Translations under genes and position numbers: made by a program
Shown here: positions 48,336 through 59,016 of the stretch, piece after piece
Numbering within the stretch: position 1 is the first letter of the stretch
How the letters are laid out: each line of letters opens with the position of its first letter
Notes under the pieces: generated by a model
What the model was told of the DNA's origin: nothing
The model's database searches: none
Seen by the model: only the letters and a program-made list of their open reading frames with translations
Source of the DNA: Bacteroidia bacterium
GTDB lineage: Bacteria; Bacteroidota; Bacteroidia; UKL13-3
NCBI GenBank assembly: GCA_025454975.1
Contig: JALONK010000009.1
Span: 1 to 64,000, forward strand
DNA: 64,000 nucleotides
Direction: 5' to 3'

Positions 48336-49988
48336 TCAGAATGTTATGGTTAATCCTGCCAAAACATTAAATCCGAAAACAGGGAAATTGTTCCACCGTT
48401 GATATTGGTTATTGGTGATATTATTGAATTGAATGAATAAGCCGGTATTTTTATTGTATTTGTATGATAAACCAACGTTTACATCAGCAAATGCCGGCAA
48501 ATTTTCTTGTTTATCAGATGGTAAAGTAATCATGCTACGTTTGTTCATGGTATAAATATCACCTTTCAACAAAAACTTATTACCAATATTATACAACAAG
48601 GCTGTTCGCGTTGTAAATGTTGGCATACTAAAAGGTTTTTCAACGCTTTCAACGTTATATCCAGTGTAGTTTAGGATAAATTGTAAATGAAATTTATCAC
48701 CAAATTCATGATTCAATTCCGCTTTTATAATGGTAACCCTGATGGTAGAAGTATCAAATAAAATACGTTGCCCCAAGGTTGTTGAATCCAAGGCATAAAA
48801 CATCATGTTTTGTATTTGCGCACTTCCGGCTTGGATACTAAATCCTGTTTGTCCACTAATTTCACCTCTTAATCCTGCGTAAAACTCAAATTTATTGTTG
48901 GTATTCGCTAGAGTCCATGCAGATGTGAATGGGTTTTCCTGAAACACCCTTCTGTTGGTTAATGGTTGGTAATTACCGGTTAAGCCACCATAAAAAGTTA
49001 AGGCTTTAGGAATTAGTTGTATAGCTGCTTCAACATTTGGATAAACAAAAAAGTTAGTTGTATTGCTGTCATTAAACAAAGTAGCATTCAATCCTAGTCT
49101 TAAATACGCATTGTTAGAAAACGATAATGTGTATTGTGGGTTTAATTGAATAAATAATCGGTTATAATTGAATGCTTCATTTTCAACGGTATTGGTATGC
49201 ACCATTATTTTCACTTGAAGAGGATTTCCTTGAAGTCGTTTGGTAAATAATCCGCTTAACTGAAAATCATTTTCTATATTTTTTTTATTGTCTACAAAAT
49301 TGTAGAAATGTGCTGATAGGTCGTACCTTAATTTGCTTGTATCTTTGGTAATATTGCTGTATCCCGCTGATAAGTCGAGGGCAGCATATTGCCTCCTCAT
49401 GTTGTTATCAGATACCACTCTTTCAGTTTGTGGAAATCCATACAAATGAATTACGTTTCTATTAAAAGCAACATCTACATTTACCACGCCTTTGGGAAGA
49501 AATCTTTTGCCCCAAAGTTTTAAACTATTATCGGAAAAATCCCGATTTAATTTACCTGATGGATTAGCACTAAAATGTCGGATGTAAACTCCGGCTTGTG
49601 AGGTTTTGTTTCTTGTGGTATGAACATAAGCTTCTAATAATGGACTGTTATAATTACCATATCCGATTTTAAAAAAGTTAGATTTCAATTTCGATAATAC
49701 TGCAGTACCCATGGCTAAAGGCTTAATGGTGTATATGGTTGAAGGGGCATTTAACCTTACCGAAGGCAGTGTGTATTCGAGTTTAGGTGCTTTAACTTCC
49801 GGTACTTCCGGATTTGGGTTGCTGGGTATTTTTATAATGTCGGCTAAAATCGGTTTGAAATCTTTGATTACGTCAAAATCACCCGTGCGTAAAGTGTCTT
49901 GTGCCTTTGCCGAATATGTAGAAATAACCATCAGCATCAAGTAAATCAAGATATATTTGATATTAATATTTTTCATTTTCGGTAGCAT
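48336..49988 (-). CDS. Outer-membrane receptor-like beta-barrel protein
   Basis: Signal peptide; barrel-like strands, C-terminal FNVLAGLTITF. Confidence 0.8.
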   Translation of the reverse strand: MLPKMKNINIKYILIYLMLMVISTYSAKAQDTLRTGDFDVIKDFKPILADIIKIPSNPNPEVPEVKAPKLEYTLPSVRLNAPSTIYTIKPLAMGTAVLSKLKSNFFKIGYGNYNSPLLEAYVHTTRNKTSQAGVYIRHFSANPSGKLNRDFSDNSLKLWGKRFLPKGVVNVDVAFNRNVIHLYGFPQTERVVSDNNMRRQYAALDLSAGYSNITKDTSKLRYDLSAHFYNFVDNKKNIENDFQLSGLFTKRLQGNPLQVKIMVHTNTVENEAFNYNRLFIQLNPQYTLSFSNNAYLRLGLNATLFNDSNTTNFFVYPNVEAAIQLIPKALTFYGGLTGNYQPLTNRRVFQENPFTSAWTLANTNNKFEFYAGLRGEISGQTGFSIQAGSAQIQNMMFYALDSTTLGQRILFDTSTIRVTIIKAELNHEFGDKFHLQFILNYTGYNVESVEKPFSMPTFTTRTALLYNIGNKFLLKGDIYTMNKRSMITLPSDKQENLPAFADVNVGLSYKYNKNTGLFIQFNNITNNQYQRWNNFPVFGFNVLAGLTITF

Positions 49989-52900
49989 TATAATTTTTGA
50001 ATTTCTTTTTCAGGTTTAGGTTGAGTTTTAACCTTATTGTTTTCCTCTTCCGCAATAATTAGTTTTAATTTATCGGCAGCCTGACTCTTAATTGAGCCCT
50101 CTTCAGCGTTTTCAATTACACTTTGCAAAGTAGCTTTAGCTTGAAAATAATCTTTTTGTGCCGTATATAAATCGGCTAATAACAAGAAAGATTTTTCATA
50201 CCATAAATCGTAAGAGGCAAACTTTTCTGCTATTTCAAAAATTGATTTCTTGGCATTTACGTAATCCTTATTTCTAAATTGAATAAATGCCATATTATAT
50301 TTTGCTTCAGCGGCATAACTATTTTTGGTTTCTTTTAATAAATATTGCCAACCAATTGCAGCACTGTCAAATTTTTCCTGCTGCATGTAAAATCTTGATA
50401 TAATTAAATTAGCATCTAACAACCCATCTTTAGTGGTAAGTCCGGAATTAACATATTTAAATGAATAAATCGCTGCCGAGTCTACCGGCATAATTAGCAT
50501 TGAAGTTTTTAACATACCGGTTACGGCAACTTGCATATTGTCCCTTCCACCGGCAATTCGCTCTAATGCACTATAAAATTCAAATGATTTTTTCCAGTTC
50601 TTTTTATTGTAATACAATACGGCCGTTTGTCGCGTTGCCCTTTCAGTAAATTCATTTCTATTTTGTAAGGCAACATATTCGTAGGCCGTTAATGCTTCAT
50701 CAAAATTCTTTAATTTAAAATCGCATTCGGCTTTATAATAATTAGCTTTTAAGAAAAAGTAACCACCATTAAAACGATTAATATATTGCCCCATGAGTTT
50801 CGAAGCTTTAGTGCAATCACCATTTTTATATTGGTTGAAGGCTGCTTCATAGGTTATTGAATCTTGGTAAGATGGCGAGATAGATTTACAATTGGTTTCT
50901 TTTATATACTCAAGATAAGCATCTAAATCACCTTTATTAATATAAATTTTTTCAACCAACTCTAGTGCATTTTTGGCTTCTTCCGTATTACAATATTGAG
51001 TTGATAACACTTTAAAGGTAGCTAATGCTTCATCTTCTTGTTTATTGTTATAGTATGATAAACCTTTATATTGGATTGCTCTTTTGATGTAGGCACTGCG
51101 TGGGTAATTTTTTATGATGTTATCAAATCCATCTACGGCAGCACTGTAATTTTCTGTTTGCAATTCAACATAAGCAATTTCAAAAACAGCATCATCAATA
51201 TAAGGAGATTTTTTATACTCATTCACCAATCTTTTTAAAGTATTGATTTTATCCTCATTTTTAGCCAATACCCCATATATCATAGCTTTTTGATATAACG
51301 CATAATCACTTCCATTTAATTTTTTATTCACTATCATATCATAATGATCAATAGCACGGAAGTATTCTTTTGAAACAAAATAACAATCTGCAACACGTAA
51401 AGCAGCATCTGTGTATAGTTCGGGAGTGTTAATGGCGTGACTGGTTTCCAAAAATTTTTTAAATTGTAATACAGCTTGATTAAACTCTTCCTGTTTTATA
51501 TTACAATATCCTAAATTATAATATGCAAGGGCATAAAAACGAGTGAATTTGATATCATTTTCGAAACTCAAAAATGTATTATAAAGTTTAGCAGATTCGC
51601 TAAAACGGCTTTGTTTGTAGGCAATTTCTCCTAGCCAAAAATGGGATTGTGCATATAATTTTTTATCAAAATCAAATACCTGCGATTTTTTAAAATAGGT
51701 TTCGGCACCATTAAAATCATTGTTTATATAAAGTTCCTCGGCGTAATAATATAATACCCGCTGATATGCTTCTTGGTTTGATTGTGTTTGTTTTTTTATA
51801 CTTTCAATTACAGTTATGGCTTGTTTGTAATTTCTGGTGCTCATTAATAAATCACCTAAAACACTTCGCGCGTCATCAATATAGTTGCTTTCAGGAAATT
51901 CATTTACAAACTTTACTAATTCTTTTAAAGCATCGGCATGGTTAAGTTCATAGCTAATTTTAGCAAAATTAAATAAGGCAAGTTCAGTTATTTCTCTATC
52001 AAATTTTAATTTATATGCGCGTTCAAACGCAGTTCGTGCCGATGTTTTTTTGTCTGATTTAATATAACATTCAGCAAGGTGATATAATGCAAATTGTGCC
52101 GTTGTATCGGCCTTATCAGTTATTCTGCTAAATTGTTCAATGGCTTTTTCATATGTTCCGGTTTGAAAATAAGCATATCCAACCCTGTATATATCAGCCG
52201 AATTTAATGGGATTGGCGGATTAGTATTATAATTGATTAGGTAGGGAAGTGCTTTAGCAAATTGTTGCAGGTTAAAGTAACTTTGACCAATAATTCCGGC
52301 AACATCATCTGCCACATCTTTATTAGTTATGCTGTCGCTTAAGGTTATTACCTTTTCATATTGTTTTCTTGCAAAGTAAATTTGAGCAATGTACACCTGC
52401 GATAATGGTCCGAATGATTTAGATTGTTTAATTTTTTCAAAATGAGCAAGAGCTTCGTCATACTTAAGTTCCTTATATACAACATAACCGTAATAATAGT
52501 TGGCCGGTTCGAAGTATTTATTCTTTTTATCTTTAATGTATTGAAATGAAAGTTTGCTTCCTTTAAAGTCATCTGTTTTAAAGTAACAATAGCCTTTTAT
52601 AAACCAATATTCATCTGCCTCTTCCTGTGTAAGGTTTATGGCTTCAACTTGATTTAAATACTGAATGGCTCTTTTATTATCCTTATTGCGATAAAAAAAT
52701 CGGCCCAACTGAAACAAGGCCAATTTAGCTTTAGGATGATCAGGGTATTTGTCGTTTATTTCAGTTAAAAGTGCAATGGCATCTGCATTAAACAACTCCA
52801 TGGCACATACAGCGGAATAATATTGAGCATTTATGCTGTTTTCTCTTTCTGTGCTCACTTTCAGAAATTCATTAAATAATTGTTGAGCAGGTGCATATTT

Positions 52901-53032
52901 TTCGTCTAAATACAACTCGTATGCATCACGATATAACTTTTGCTCAACTGCGTGCTGGGCAGTTTTTTGCCCCTGTGCAACAGGCAACAAAAAGCACAAC
53001 AGGCTAATGGCACCAATAAACTTTAGCTTCAT
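49988..53032 (-). CDS. Tetratricopeptide-repeat protein (1014 aa)
   Basis: Signal peptide and many TPR units (AYELYLDEKYAPAQQLFNEFLK; AYYNLGYCNIKQEEFNQAVLQFKKFLE). Confidence 0.93.
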   Translation of the reverse strand: MKLKFIGAISLLCFLLPVAQGQKTAQHAVEQKLYRDAYELYLDEKYAPAQQLFNEFLKVSTERENSINAQYYSAVCAMELFNADAIALLTEINDKYPDHPKAKLALFQLGRFFYRNKDNKRAIQYLNQVEAINLTQEEADEYWFIKGYCYFKTDDFKGSKLSFQYIKDKKNKYFEPANYYYGYVVYKELKYDEALAHFEKIKQSKSFGPLSQVYIAQIYFARKQYEKVITLSDSITNKDVADDVAGIIGQSYFNLQQFAKALPYLINYNTNPPIPLNSADIYRVGYAYFQTGTYEKAIEQFSRITDKADTTAQFALYHLAECYIKSDKKTSARTAFERAYKLKFDREITELALFNFAKISYELNHADALKELVKFVNEFPESNYIDDARSVLGDLLMSTRNYKQAITVIESIKKQTQSNQEAYQRVLYYYAEELYINNDFNGAETYFKKSQVFDFDKKLYAQSHFWLGEIAYKQSRFSESAKLYNTFLSFENDIKFTRFYALAYYNLGYCNIKQEEFNQAVLQFKKFLETSHAINTPELYTDAALRVADCYFVSKEYFRAIDHYDMIVNKKLNGSDYALYQKAMIYGVLAKNEDKINTLKRLVNEYKKSPYIDDAVFEIAYVELQTENYSAAVDGFDNIIKNYPRSAYIKRAIQYKGLSYYNNKQEDEALATFKVLSTQYCNTEEAKNALELVEKIYINKGDLDAYLEYIKETNCKSISPSYQDSITYEAAFNQYKNGDCTKASKLMGQYINRFNGGYFFLKANYYKAECDFKLKNFDEALTAYEYVALQNRNEFTERATRQTAVLYYNKKNWKKSFEFYSALERIAGGRDNMQVAVTGMLKTSMLIMPVDSAAIYSFKYVNSGLTTKDGLLDANLIISRFYMQQEKFDSAAIGWQYLLKETKNSYAAEAKYNMAFIQFRNKDYVNAKKSIFEIAEKFASYDLWYEKSFLLLADLYTAQKDYFQAKATLQSVIENAEEGSIKSQAADKLKLIIAEEENNKVKTQPKPEKEIQKL

Positions 53033-53080
53033 AAAAAGTTTTTCTTTTTAACAACGTCGAAGCTAAAGCTACGCTACATT

Positions 53081-55369
53081 TTAGAAGGAATAATTTATCC
53101 CCAGTGTGGGAATAATAGGCAACTGATTGATACGTGTAAAGCGTGAACGGTCGAAATAAAATATATTTTCCCTGTTATAAACGTTGGTAGCGCCCACAGT
53201 TGCGGTTAGTGACTTGCTTTTGCTGAAATTCATTTTTTTAGACAGTGATACATCCAATCGGTGGAAAGTAGGTAATCTTCCACTGTTAATATCAGTAAAA
53301 TAGAAACCTAGATTTCCATTTTGATTCAAATAATCATTGTTTAACCCTCTAGAAACATCTAAACGTTCGTAATAACCTTGGGTTTGAGTAAATGGAAATC
53401 CTGAACCAAAATTCCAACGTGCATTTAAATTCCAACTACGTTCTTTATCAAAGCTGTAGGTAAGCACTAAGTTTACATTATGTCTTCTGTCGAAATGCGG
53501 AAAATAAGAACGGCGACCATCGAATCGTTCAACAAAAGTTAAGCTGTAAACTGCCCAAAAATAAATTTTCTTAAATTCATACGTGTATTTAAAATCCATA
53601 CCATACGAACTTCCATCTTCAACAATAAAATCTAACCTTTGAAATTCGGGTTTATCTATTTGTGAGGTGTTATATATTTTATCTCGGTTAATGTTGGTAA
53701 GTTGGGTGAATTTCTTATAATATCCTTCGATGTTAATCTGTTGATGTTTACCTAAGTCGAATTCGAATCCGGCACCCGAATGCCAAGCCTTTTGTAACCT
53801 GCTTTCAACCGGTTCACCACTGAAGGTGCGTGGCAGTACGTCGGGGCCTGATAAAAAGCCATAAAATAAATTAACCACATCTTGATCACTTACCGCCGCT
53901 AATAGGTTTTGCGAATAAAATCCAGCGGCCGCCTTAAACCTAATTTTGTCGGTAACATTATATTTAAGGGCAAGGCGTGGTTCAGGACTAATTTCACTTA
54001 AACTTACATAAGCTTGTATGCGAATGCCCGGTTCAATTAAAAAACGTCCTATTGATTTTTTATACCTCACATAACCTGAGATTTCTGTTGTATAATCAGT
54101 TTGTTCCAAACCATAACCAAAAGGATTTACATATTTAAAGTCTGTAGTAAATCCATTCAATTCAATACCATATTTAACATCATCTTTTCCTGAAAAATAG
54201 GTGAAATTTACATTGATATTAAAGCCATTAATAGAGCTTTCTCGCGGTAACCCATCTGCTTCTTTTTGCTCCATCTTGTAACCCGAATAAGTAGCTGCAC
54301 CATTAATCAAAGTTGATCCTTCCGGAACAATGTAAAAATTAGCTCCAAATCCTGATGAATTCCATGCATACGATGTTTGAGGAAATTTAACTTGGTCGTT
54401 AAAATTAAATCCAAACAAATTTAGTTTAGACCCTCCGCCACTTATAAAACTTGTTTTTCCATACACGTCAGTAAAACTAAATGGTAAACCATCTTTACCT
54501 GCATAACTATACAATGCAGGGGCTGTTCTATCCAAATATGATGTTTTATATGAAAATATTACAGAAGACGAGCCACCATCTTCGGTAAACTTACTGATTG
54601 GTCCTTCTAATAAAACTTTTCCGGTAATTGGTGACACGTTTACTTTTCCTGAAAACTGTGTTTTATTACCTTCTCTGGTGTTCACATCAATAACAGCGCC
54701 TATTCGCCCACCATATTGTGCTCCAAATCCGCCTGCATAAACATCAGCACTTCTGATAATGTCGGCATCGAACACACTAAATAAACCAATGGAGTGAAAT
54801 GGATTATAAATGGTCATGCCATCTAATAAAATTTTATTATGCACGGGTGTACCGCCTCTAATATATAATTGGCCACCCTGATCACCCGAAAACACAACTC
54901 CTGGAAGCACTTGAAGGTATTGTGCCAAATCAGGTTCGCCTCCAAACGCGGGTAACATTTTTAGCTCTTTTTGTGTGATGGTGTTTACCGATATTTTTAC
55001 TTCATTTTTATCTTTTTGACGCTGACCAATAATTTTAGCTTCTTCAAGTTTAATTGTACTTTTTTTAGCGAATAAGTTTTGATTTAAAATTTTTCCTGCA
55101 ACAATTTCAATCTTTGCAATAGCGGTATCATAACCAATCGCAACACATTTTAGGGTATACAATCCCGGTTTTATTTTGGTTAAGGCGAAAAAACCATTCA
55201 TATCTGTTGTCCGTCCAACCATTAATTCTTGGATAAAAACTGTGCTGAAAATAAGAGGTTCGCCATTATCTTTATCGTAGGCAAATCCGCGTACCTCACC
55301 GGTTTGTCCAAAAGCATCGGTACTTAATAAACAAGCAATAAGGAAAATAATACAATTTAATCTGTTCAC
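53081..55369 (-). CDS. TonB-dependent receptor with N-terminal CarboxypepD_reg-like domain
   Basis: GEVRGFAYDKDNGEPLIFSTVFIQEL..., plug domain LAQYLQVLPGVVFSGDQGGQLYIRGGTPVHNKILLDGMTIYNPFHSIGLFSVF. Confidence 0.95.
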   Translation of the reverse strand: MNRLNCIIFLIACLLSTDAFGQTGEVRGFAYDKDNGEPLIFSTVFIQELMVGRTTDMNGFFALTKIKPGLYTLKCVAIGYDTAIAKIEIVAGKILNQNLFAKKSTIKLEEAKIIGQRQKDKNEVKISVNTITQKELKMLPAFGGEPDLAQYLQVLPGVVFSGDQGGQLYIRGGTPVHNKILLDGMTIYNPFHSIGLFSVFDADIIRSADVYAGGFGAQYGGRIGAVIDVNTREGNKTQFSGKVNVSPITGKVLLEGPISKFTEDGGSSSVIFSYKTSYLDRTAPALYSYAGKDGLPFSFTDVYGKTSFISGGGSKLNLFGFNFNDQVKFPQTSYAWNSSGFGANFYIVPEGSTLINGAATYSGYKMEQKEADGLPRESSINGFNINVNFTYFSGKDDVKYGIELNGFTTDFKYVNPFGYGLEQTDYTTEISGYVRYKKSIGRFLIEPGIRIQAYVSLSEISPEPRLALKYNVTDKIRFKAAAGFYSQNLLAAVSDQDVVNLFYGFLSGPDVLPRTFSGEPVESRLQKAWHSGAGFEFDLGKHQQINIEGYYKKFTQLTNINRDKIYNTSQIDKPEFQRLDFIVEDGSSYGMDFKYTYEFKKIYFWAVYSLTFVERFDGRRSYFPHFDRRHNVNLVLTYSFDKERSWNLNARWNFGSGFPFTQTQGYYERLDVSRGLNNDYLNQNGNLGFYFTDINSGRLPTFHRLDVSLSKKMNFSKSKSLTATVGATNVYNRENIFYFDRSRFTRINQLPIIPTLGINYSF

Positions 55370-55525
55370 GTAAATGAGTTCTTTTTAAAAAAGGTTTGCA
55401 AGAATAAAGGATTTCTTACAGACTCAGTAATTTAAAAATTGGTTGTATAACTTGACAAACGATAAGGCATTTCACTTGTTTAGCGTTGTTTTAATGTTAT
55501 TTTTGCCATTATGGTGAAACGAGTT

Positions 55526-57976
55526 ATGAAAAAATACACTTTACTTGCTATATTATTATCTTGTTTGTCAGTTACTTATAATGTAGCCTTGGCACAAAAA
55601 AGTATTTCATTACGAAACATTCAAGAGGTTAAAGTGGATGAACTTTCTGATGATCAAATAAAAATGTTTTTAGTAGAGTTGAAAAATGCCGGTTATTCAC
55701 CTGCACAACTTCCACAATTAGCCGCACAAAGGAAAATGCCAACCGAAGAGATTGATAAATTGCTTGGCAGAATAAATAAAATAGAAAATCCTGGATCTGA
55801 TGCGGGTTCATCTCAACAATCCGAAAGAACTTTGAATGATGATGCTGCGCTTGCTAAAGATAAAACAGATCAATTATTTAAATCATTAGAGAAACAAGTG
55901 TTTGGAGCTGAATTATTTAATAACAAAAACCTAACCTTTGAACCTAATATAAAAATTCCTACTCCGGCAAATTATGTGTTGGCAACCGACGATGAATTAA
56001 TAATTGATGTTTATGGTTTCAGTGAAGCTACTTACCGTTTAAAGGTATCACCTGAAGGTAGTATCCGAATTCCTAATATTGGTCCGGTGCAGGTTTCGGG
56101 AAATACTATTGAAGCAGCCAGACGAAAAATTACTTCGAAGTTGGTAAGTATATATTCAGGTATTGGTACAGGTGAAACCGGCGTTAATATTACTTTAGGC
56201 GCAATCAGAAGTATTAAGGTAATTATTTTGGGTGAAGTAAATTTACCCGGAACTTACACCTTACCTTCTTTGGCCACAGTATTTAATGCATTATATGCGA
56301 GCGGTGGTCCGAACAAGAATGGGTCATTCAGAAACATAAAGGTAATACGTAACGGAAAGGTAATCGCGGTGGTGGATGTGTATGATTTTTTATTGAAGGG
56401 AGAATCAAAATCTAACATCAGATTAAATGACCAGGATGTTATTAAAGTGAGTCCTTATCAAAATCGTATTGAATTAACAGGTGAAGTGAAAAGGCCTGCT
56501 TATTATGAGGTAGAAGAAAAAGAAACGTTAAAAGATGTAATTCAGTTTGCCGGTGGTTTTACTGATGAAGCTTACAGAACACGAGTAAAAGTAATACGCA
56601 ATGGCGCAACTGAAAAAAGCGTTGCCGATGTACCAAATGAAATGTTTACCTTTTTTCTTCCTCAATCTGGTGATGTATTTGAAGTTGGTAAGTTGTTGGA
56701 TAGATTTAGTAATAGGGTAATCATTAGGGGTGCAGTTTTTCGTCCGGGTTATTATAGTTTAGAACCGGGAATGACCATTTCCGGATTAATTAAAAAGGCT
56801 GATGGACTTAAAGAGGATGCGTTTTTAAACCGAGCAATTGTATATAGGCTTAAGGATGATAACAGTTTAGAGATATTGAGCTTTAACTTGGGAGAAATTC
56901 TTAAAGGTGTGGGAGATTTTGTTTTAAAACGTGAGGATGTAATCGAGATCAATTCCAAACTTGAATTAAAAGAGCAATATAACTTTACCATAAAGGGAGA
57001 GGTGTTAAGGCCTGGAACTTATCCTTATGCAGACAATGCAAGTGTAGAAGATTTAATTATAGCCGCCGGTGGTATTAAAGAAAGTGGGTCGAGAAAAAAG
57101 ATTGAAATTGCCAGAAGAGTTTCAGGTAAGGATGGTGTAGTTAATACAGAATCTTCTGAAATTATATCTGTTGAAATAAATGAGGATTTAAAATCTGATA
57201 AACCAATAAATTTAATGCCTTATGATATCGTTAGTGTATTTTCTTTACCGGGTTATACTTCACAAAAAATGGTATTAATTGAAGGTGAAGTGTTGTATCC
57301 GGGCGAATATGCAATTGCTTCAAAAAAGGAAAGAATATCAACACTAATTAAACGAGCCGGCGGTGTTAATCCTTCAGGTTTTTTAGAAGGAGCTGTATTA
57401 ATCAGAACGAAAAAGTTTACTAAAGCAGAGGAAATTATTTTTAATCAGAAATTAGAATCAATTAAAAAAGAAGCTAAAGACAGTGCAAGGTTGCAAGAGA
57501 TAATAAATAATGAGTTGTCGAACAGGACCTCTATTGTAGGTATAAATCTTAAAAAGATTCTGGAAAACCCCGGGTCGAGGTTTGATTTGTTTTTAGAAGA
57601 AGGTGATTTAATAAGTATTCCTACCGAAAGACAAACGATAAAAGTGAGTGGTGAAGTATTATATCCTGTTCGTATTCCTTATCAAAAAGGACGACGATTT
57701 GGCAGTTATGTTAATGGGTCGGGTGGGTACTCACAAAAGGCATTAAAGCGCAGGGGTTATGTAGTTTATGCTAACGGAATTGTTAAATCAACCAGAAATT
57801 ATTTGATTTTCAAAGTGCACCCGAAGATTAAACCGGGAAGTGAAATAATTATTCCGCCGCAGCAAGAACGACGTAAGGTGGCTTTAGCTGAAATTGTTGG
57901 TGTTACTTCGGGATTATCAACTATTGCTTTGTTAATTTTTACGATTATCAATGCCAATAATTCAGGAGGGAACTAA
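55526..57976 (+). CDS. Multi-SLBB polysaccharide export outer-membrane protein (Wza-like)
   Basis: PANYVLATDDELIIDVYGFSEATYRLKVSPEGSIRIPNIGPVQV followed by repeated SLBB units (GEVNLPGTYTL, GEVKRPAYYEV, GAVFRPGYYSL, GEVLRPGTYPY, GEVLYPGEYAI). Confidence 0.95.
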   Translation: MKKYTLLAILLSCLSVTYNVALAQKSISLRNIQEVKVDELSDDQIKMFLVELKNAGYSPAQLPQLAAQRKMPTEEIDKLLGRINKIENPGSDAGSSQQSERTLNDDAALAKDKTDQLFKSLEKQVFGAELFNNKNLTFEPNIKIPTPANYVLATDDELIIDVYGFSEATYRLKVSPEGSIRIPNIGPVQVSGNTIEAARRKITSKLVSIYSGIGTGETGVNITLGAIRSIKVIILGEVNLPGTYTLPSLATVFNALYASGGPNKNGSFRNIKVIRNGKVIAVVDVYDFLLKGESKSNIRLNDQDVIKVSPYQNRIELTGEVKRPAYYEVEEKETLKDVIQFAGGFTDEAYRTRVKVIRNGATEKSVADVPNEMFTFFLPQSGDVFEVGKLLDRFSNRVIIRGAVFRPGYYSLEPGMTISGLIKKADGLKEDAFLNRAIVYRLKDDNSLEILSFNLGEILKGVGDFVLKREDVIEINSKLELKEQYNFTIKGEVLRPGTYPYADNASVEDLIIAAGGIKESGSRKKIEIARRVSGKDGVVNTESSEIISVEINEDLKSDKPINLMPYDIVSVFSLPGYTSQKMVLIEGEVLYPGEYAIASKKERISTLIKRAGGVNPSGFLEGAVLIRTKKFTKAEEIIFNQKLESIKKEAKDSARLQEIINNELSNRTSIVGINLKKILENPGSRFDLFLEEGDLISIPTERQTIKVSGEVLYPVRIPYQKGRRFGSYVNGSGGYSQKALKRRGYVVYANGIVKSTRNYLIFKVHPKIKPGSEIIIPPQQERRKVALAEIVGVTSGLSTIALLIFTIINANNSGGN

Positions 57977-57979
57977 TAC

Positions 57980-58996
57980 ATGAGTTCAGATAGTAAGATA
58001 CAATTTGCGGTTGTTGGCTGTGGGCATATAGGTAAACGCCATGCTGAGATGATTAAACGCAATGATGAATCGTTGTTGGTGGCATTAGTAGATATAAAAA
58101 GGAGAGAGGAGTTGAATCTAGAACAATTTGCCGATATACCACTTTATGATTCGGTTGAGAAAATGCTCGCTTCGCATCCCGATGTTGAAGTAGTGAACAT
58201 CGCAAGTCCGAATGGTTACCACGCACAACAAGCCTTATTGTGCTTATCAGCAGGAAAACACATTGTTGTTGAAAAGCCAATGGCTTTAAATAAATCTGAT
58301 GCTGAAAAGGTAATTTTTAAAGCACTTCAAGTACATAAACATGTTTTTGCAGTTATGCAAAATAGGTATTCACCACCTAGTGTTTGGATAAAAGATGTAA
58401 TTGAAAAAGGCATACTGGGTAAGGTTTTTATGGTTCAGTTAAACTGTTATTGGAACCGAGACAACCGCTATTACAAGCCTGATAGTTGGCATGGTAAGAA
58501 AGATTTAGACGGAGGAACCTTATTTACACAATTCTCTCATTTTGTAGATATCATGTATTGGTTGTTTGGAGATATACAACATATTCAAGCAAGGTTTAAC
58601 GACTTTAATCACAAAACATTAACTGAATTTGAGGATAGTGGATTTGTAAGTTTTGAATTTGTAGATGGTGGAATGGGTTGCATTAATTATTCAACAAGTG
58701 TTTGGGATAAAAATTTGGAAAGCAGCATGACCATTATAGCTGAAAATGGAAGCGTTAAAATCGGCGGTCAATATATGAATGAAGTGGAATATTGCCATAT
58801 TAAGAACTATGAGATGCCGGTGTTAGCTCCAACTAATCCCGGTAATGATTATGGTGCCTATAAGGGGTCGGCACAAAATCACCATTACGTGATTGAAAAT
58901 GTTGTAGATGTTTTAAAGGGCAGAGCTCCAATAACCACCAATGCTTTAGAAGGTTTAAAAGTGGTTGATATTATTGAACGGATTTATAATGTATAA
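57980..58996 (+). CDS. Gfo/Idh/MocA oxidoreductase (nucleotide-sugar dehydrogenase type)
   Basis: FAVVGCGHIGKRHAEMIKRN...VVNIASPNGYHAQQALLCLSAGKHIVVEKPMAL. Confidence 0.94.
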   Translation: MSSDSKIQFAVVGCGHIGKRHAEMIKRNDESLLVALVDIKRREELNLEQFADIPLYDSVEKMLASHPDVEVVNIASPNGYHAQQALLCLSAGKHIVVEKPMALNKSDAEKVIFKALQVHKHVFAVMQNRYSPPSVWIKDVIEKGILGKVFMVQLNCYWNRDNRYYKPDSWHGKKDLDGGTLFTQFSHFVDIMYWLFGDIQHIQARFNDFNHKTLTEFEDSGFVSFEFVDGGMGCINYSTSVWDKNLESSMTIIAENGSVKIGGQYMNEVEYCHIKNYEMPVLAPTNPGNDYGAYKGSAQNHHYVIENVVDVLKGRAPITTNALEGLKVVDIIERIYNV

Positions 58997-59016
58997 AAAT
59001 TTAAAGCGATATTTCA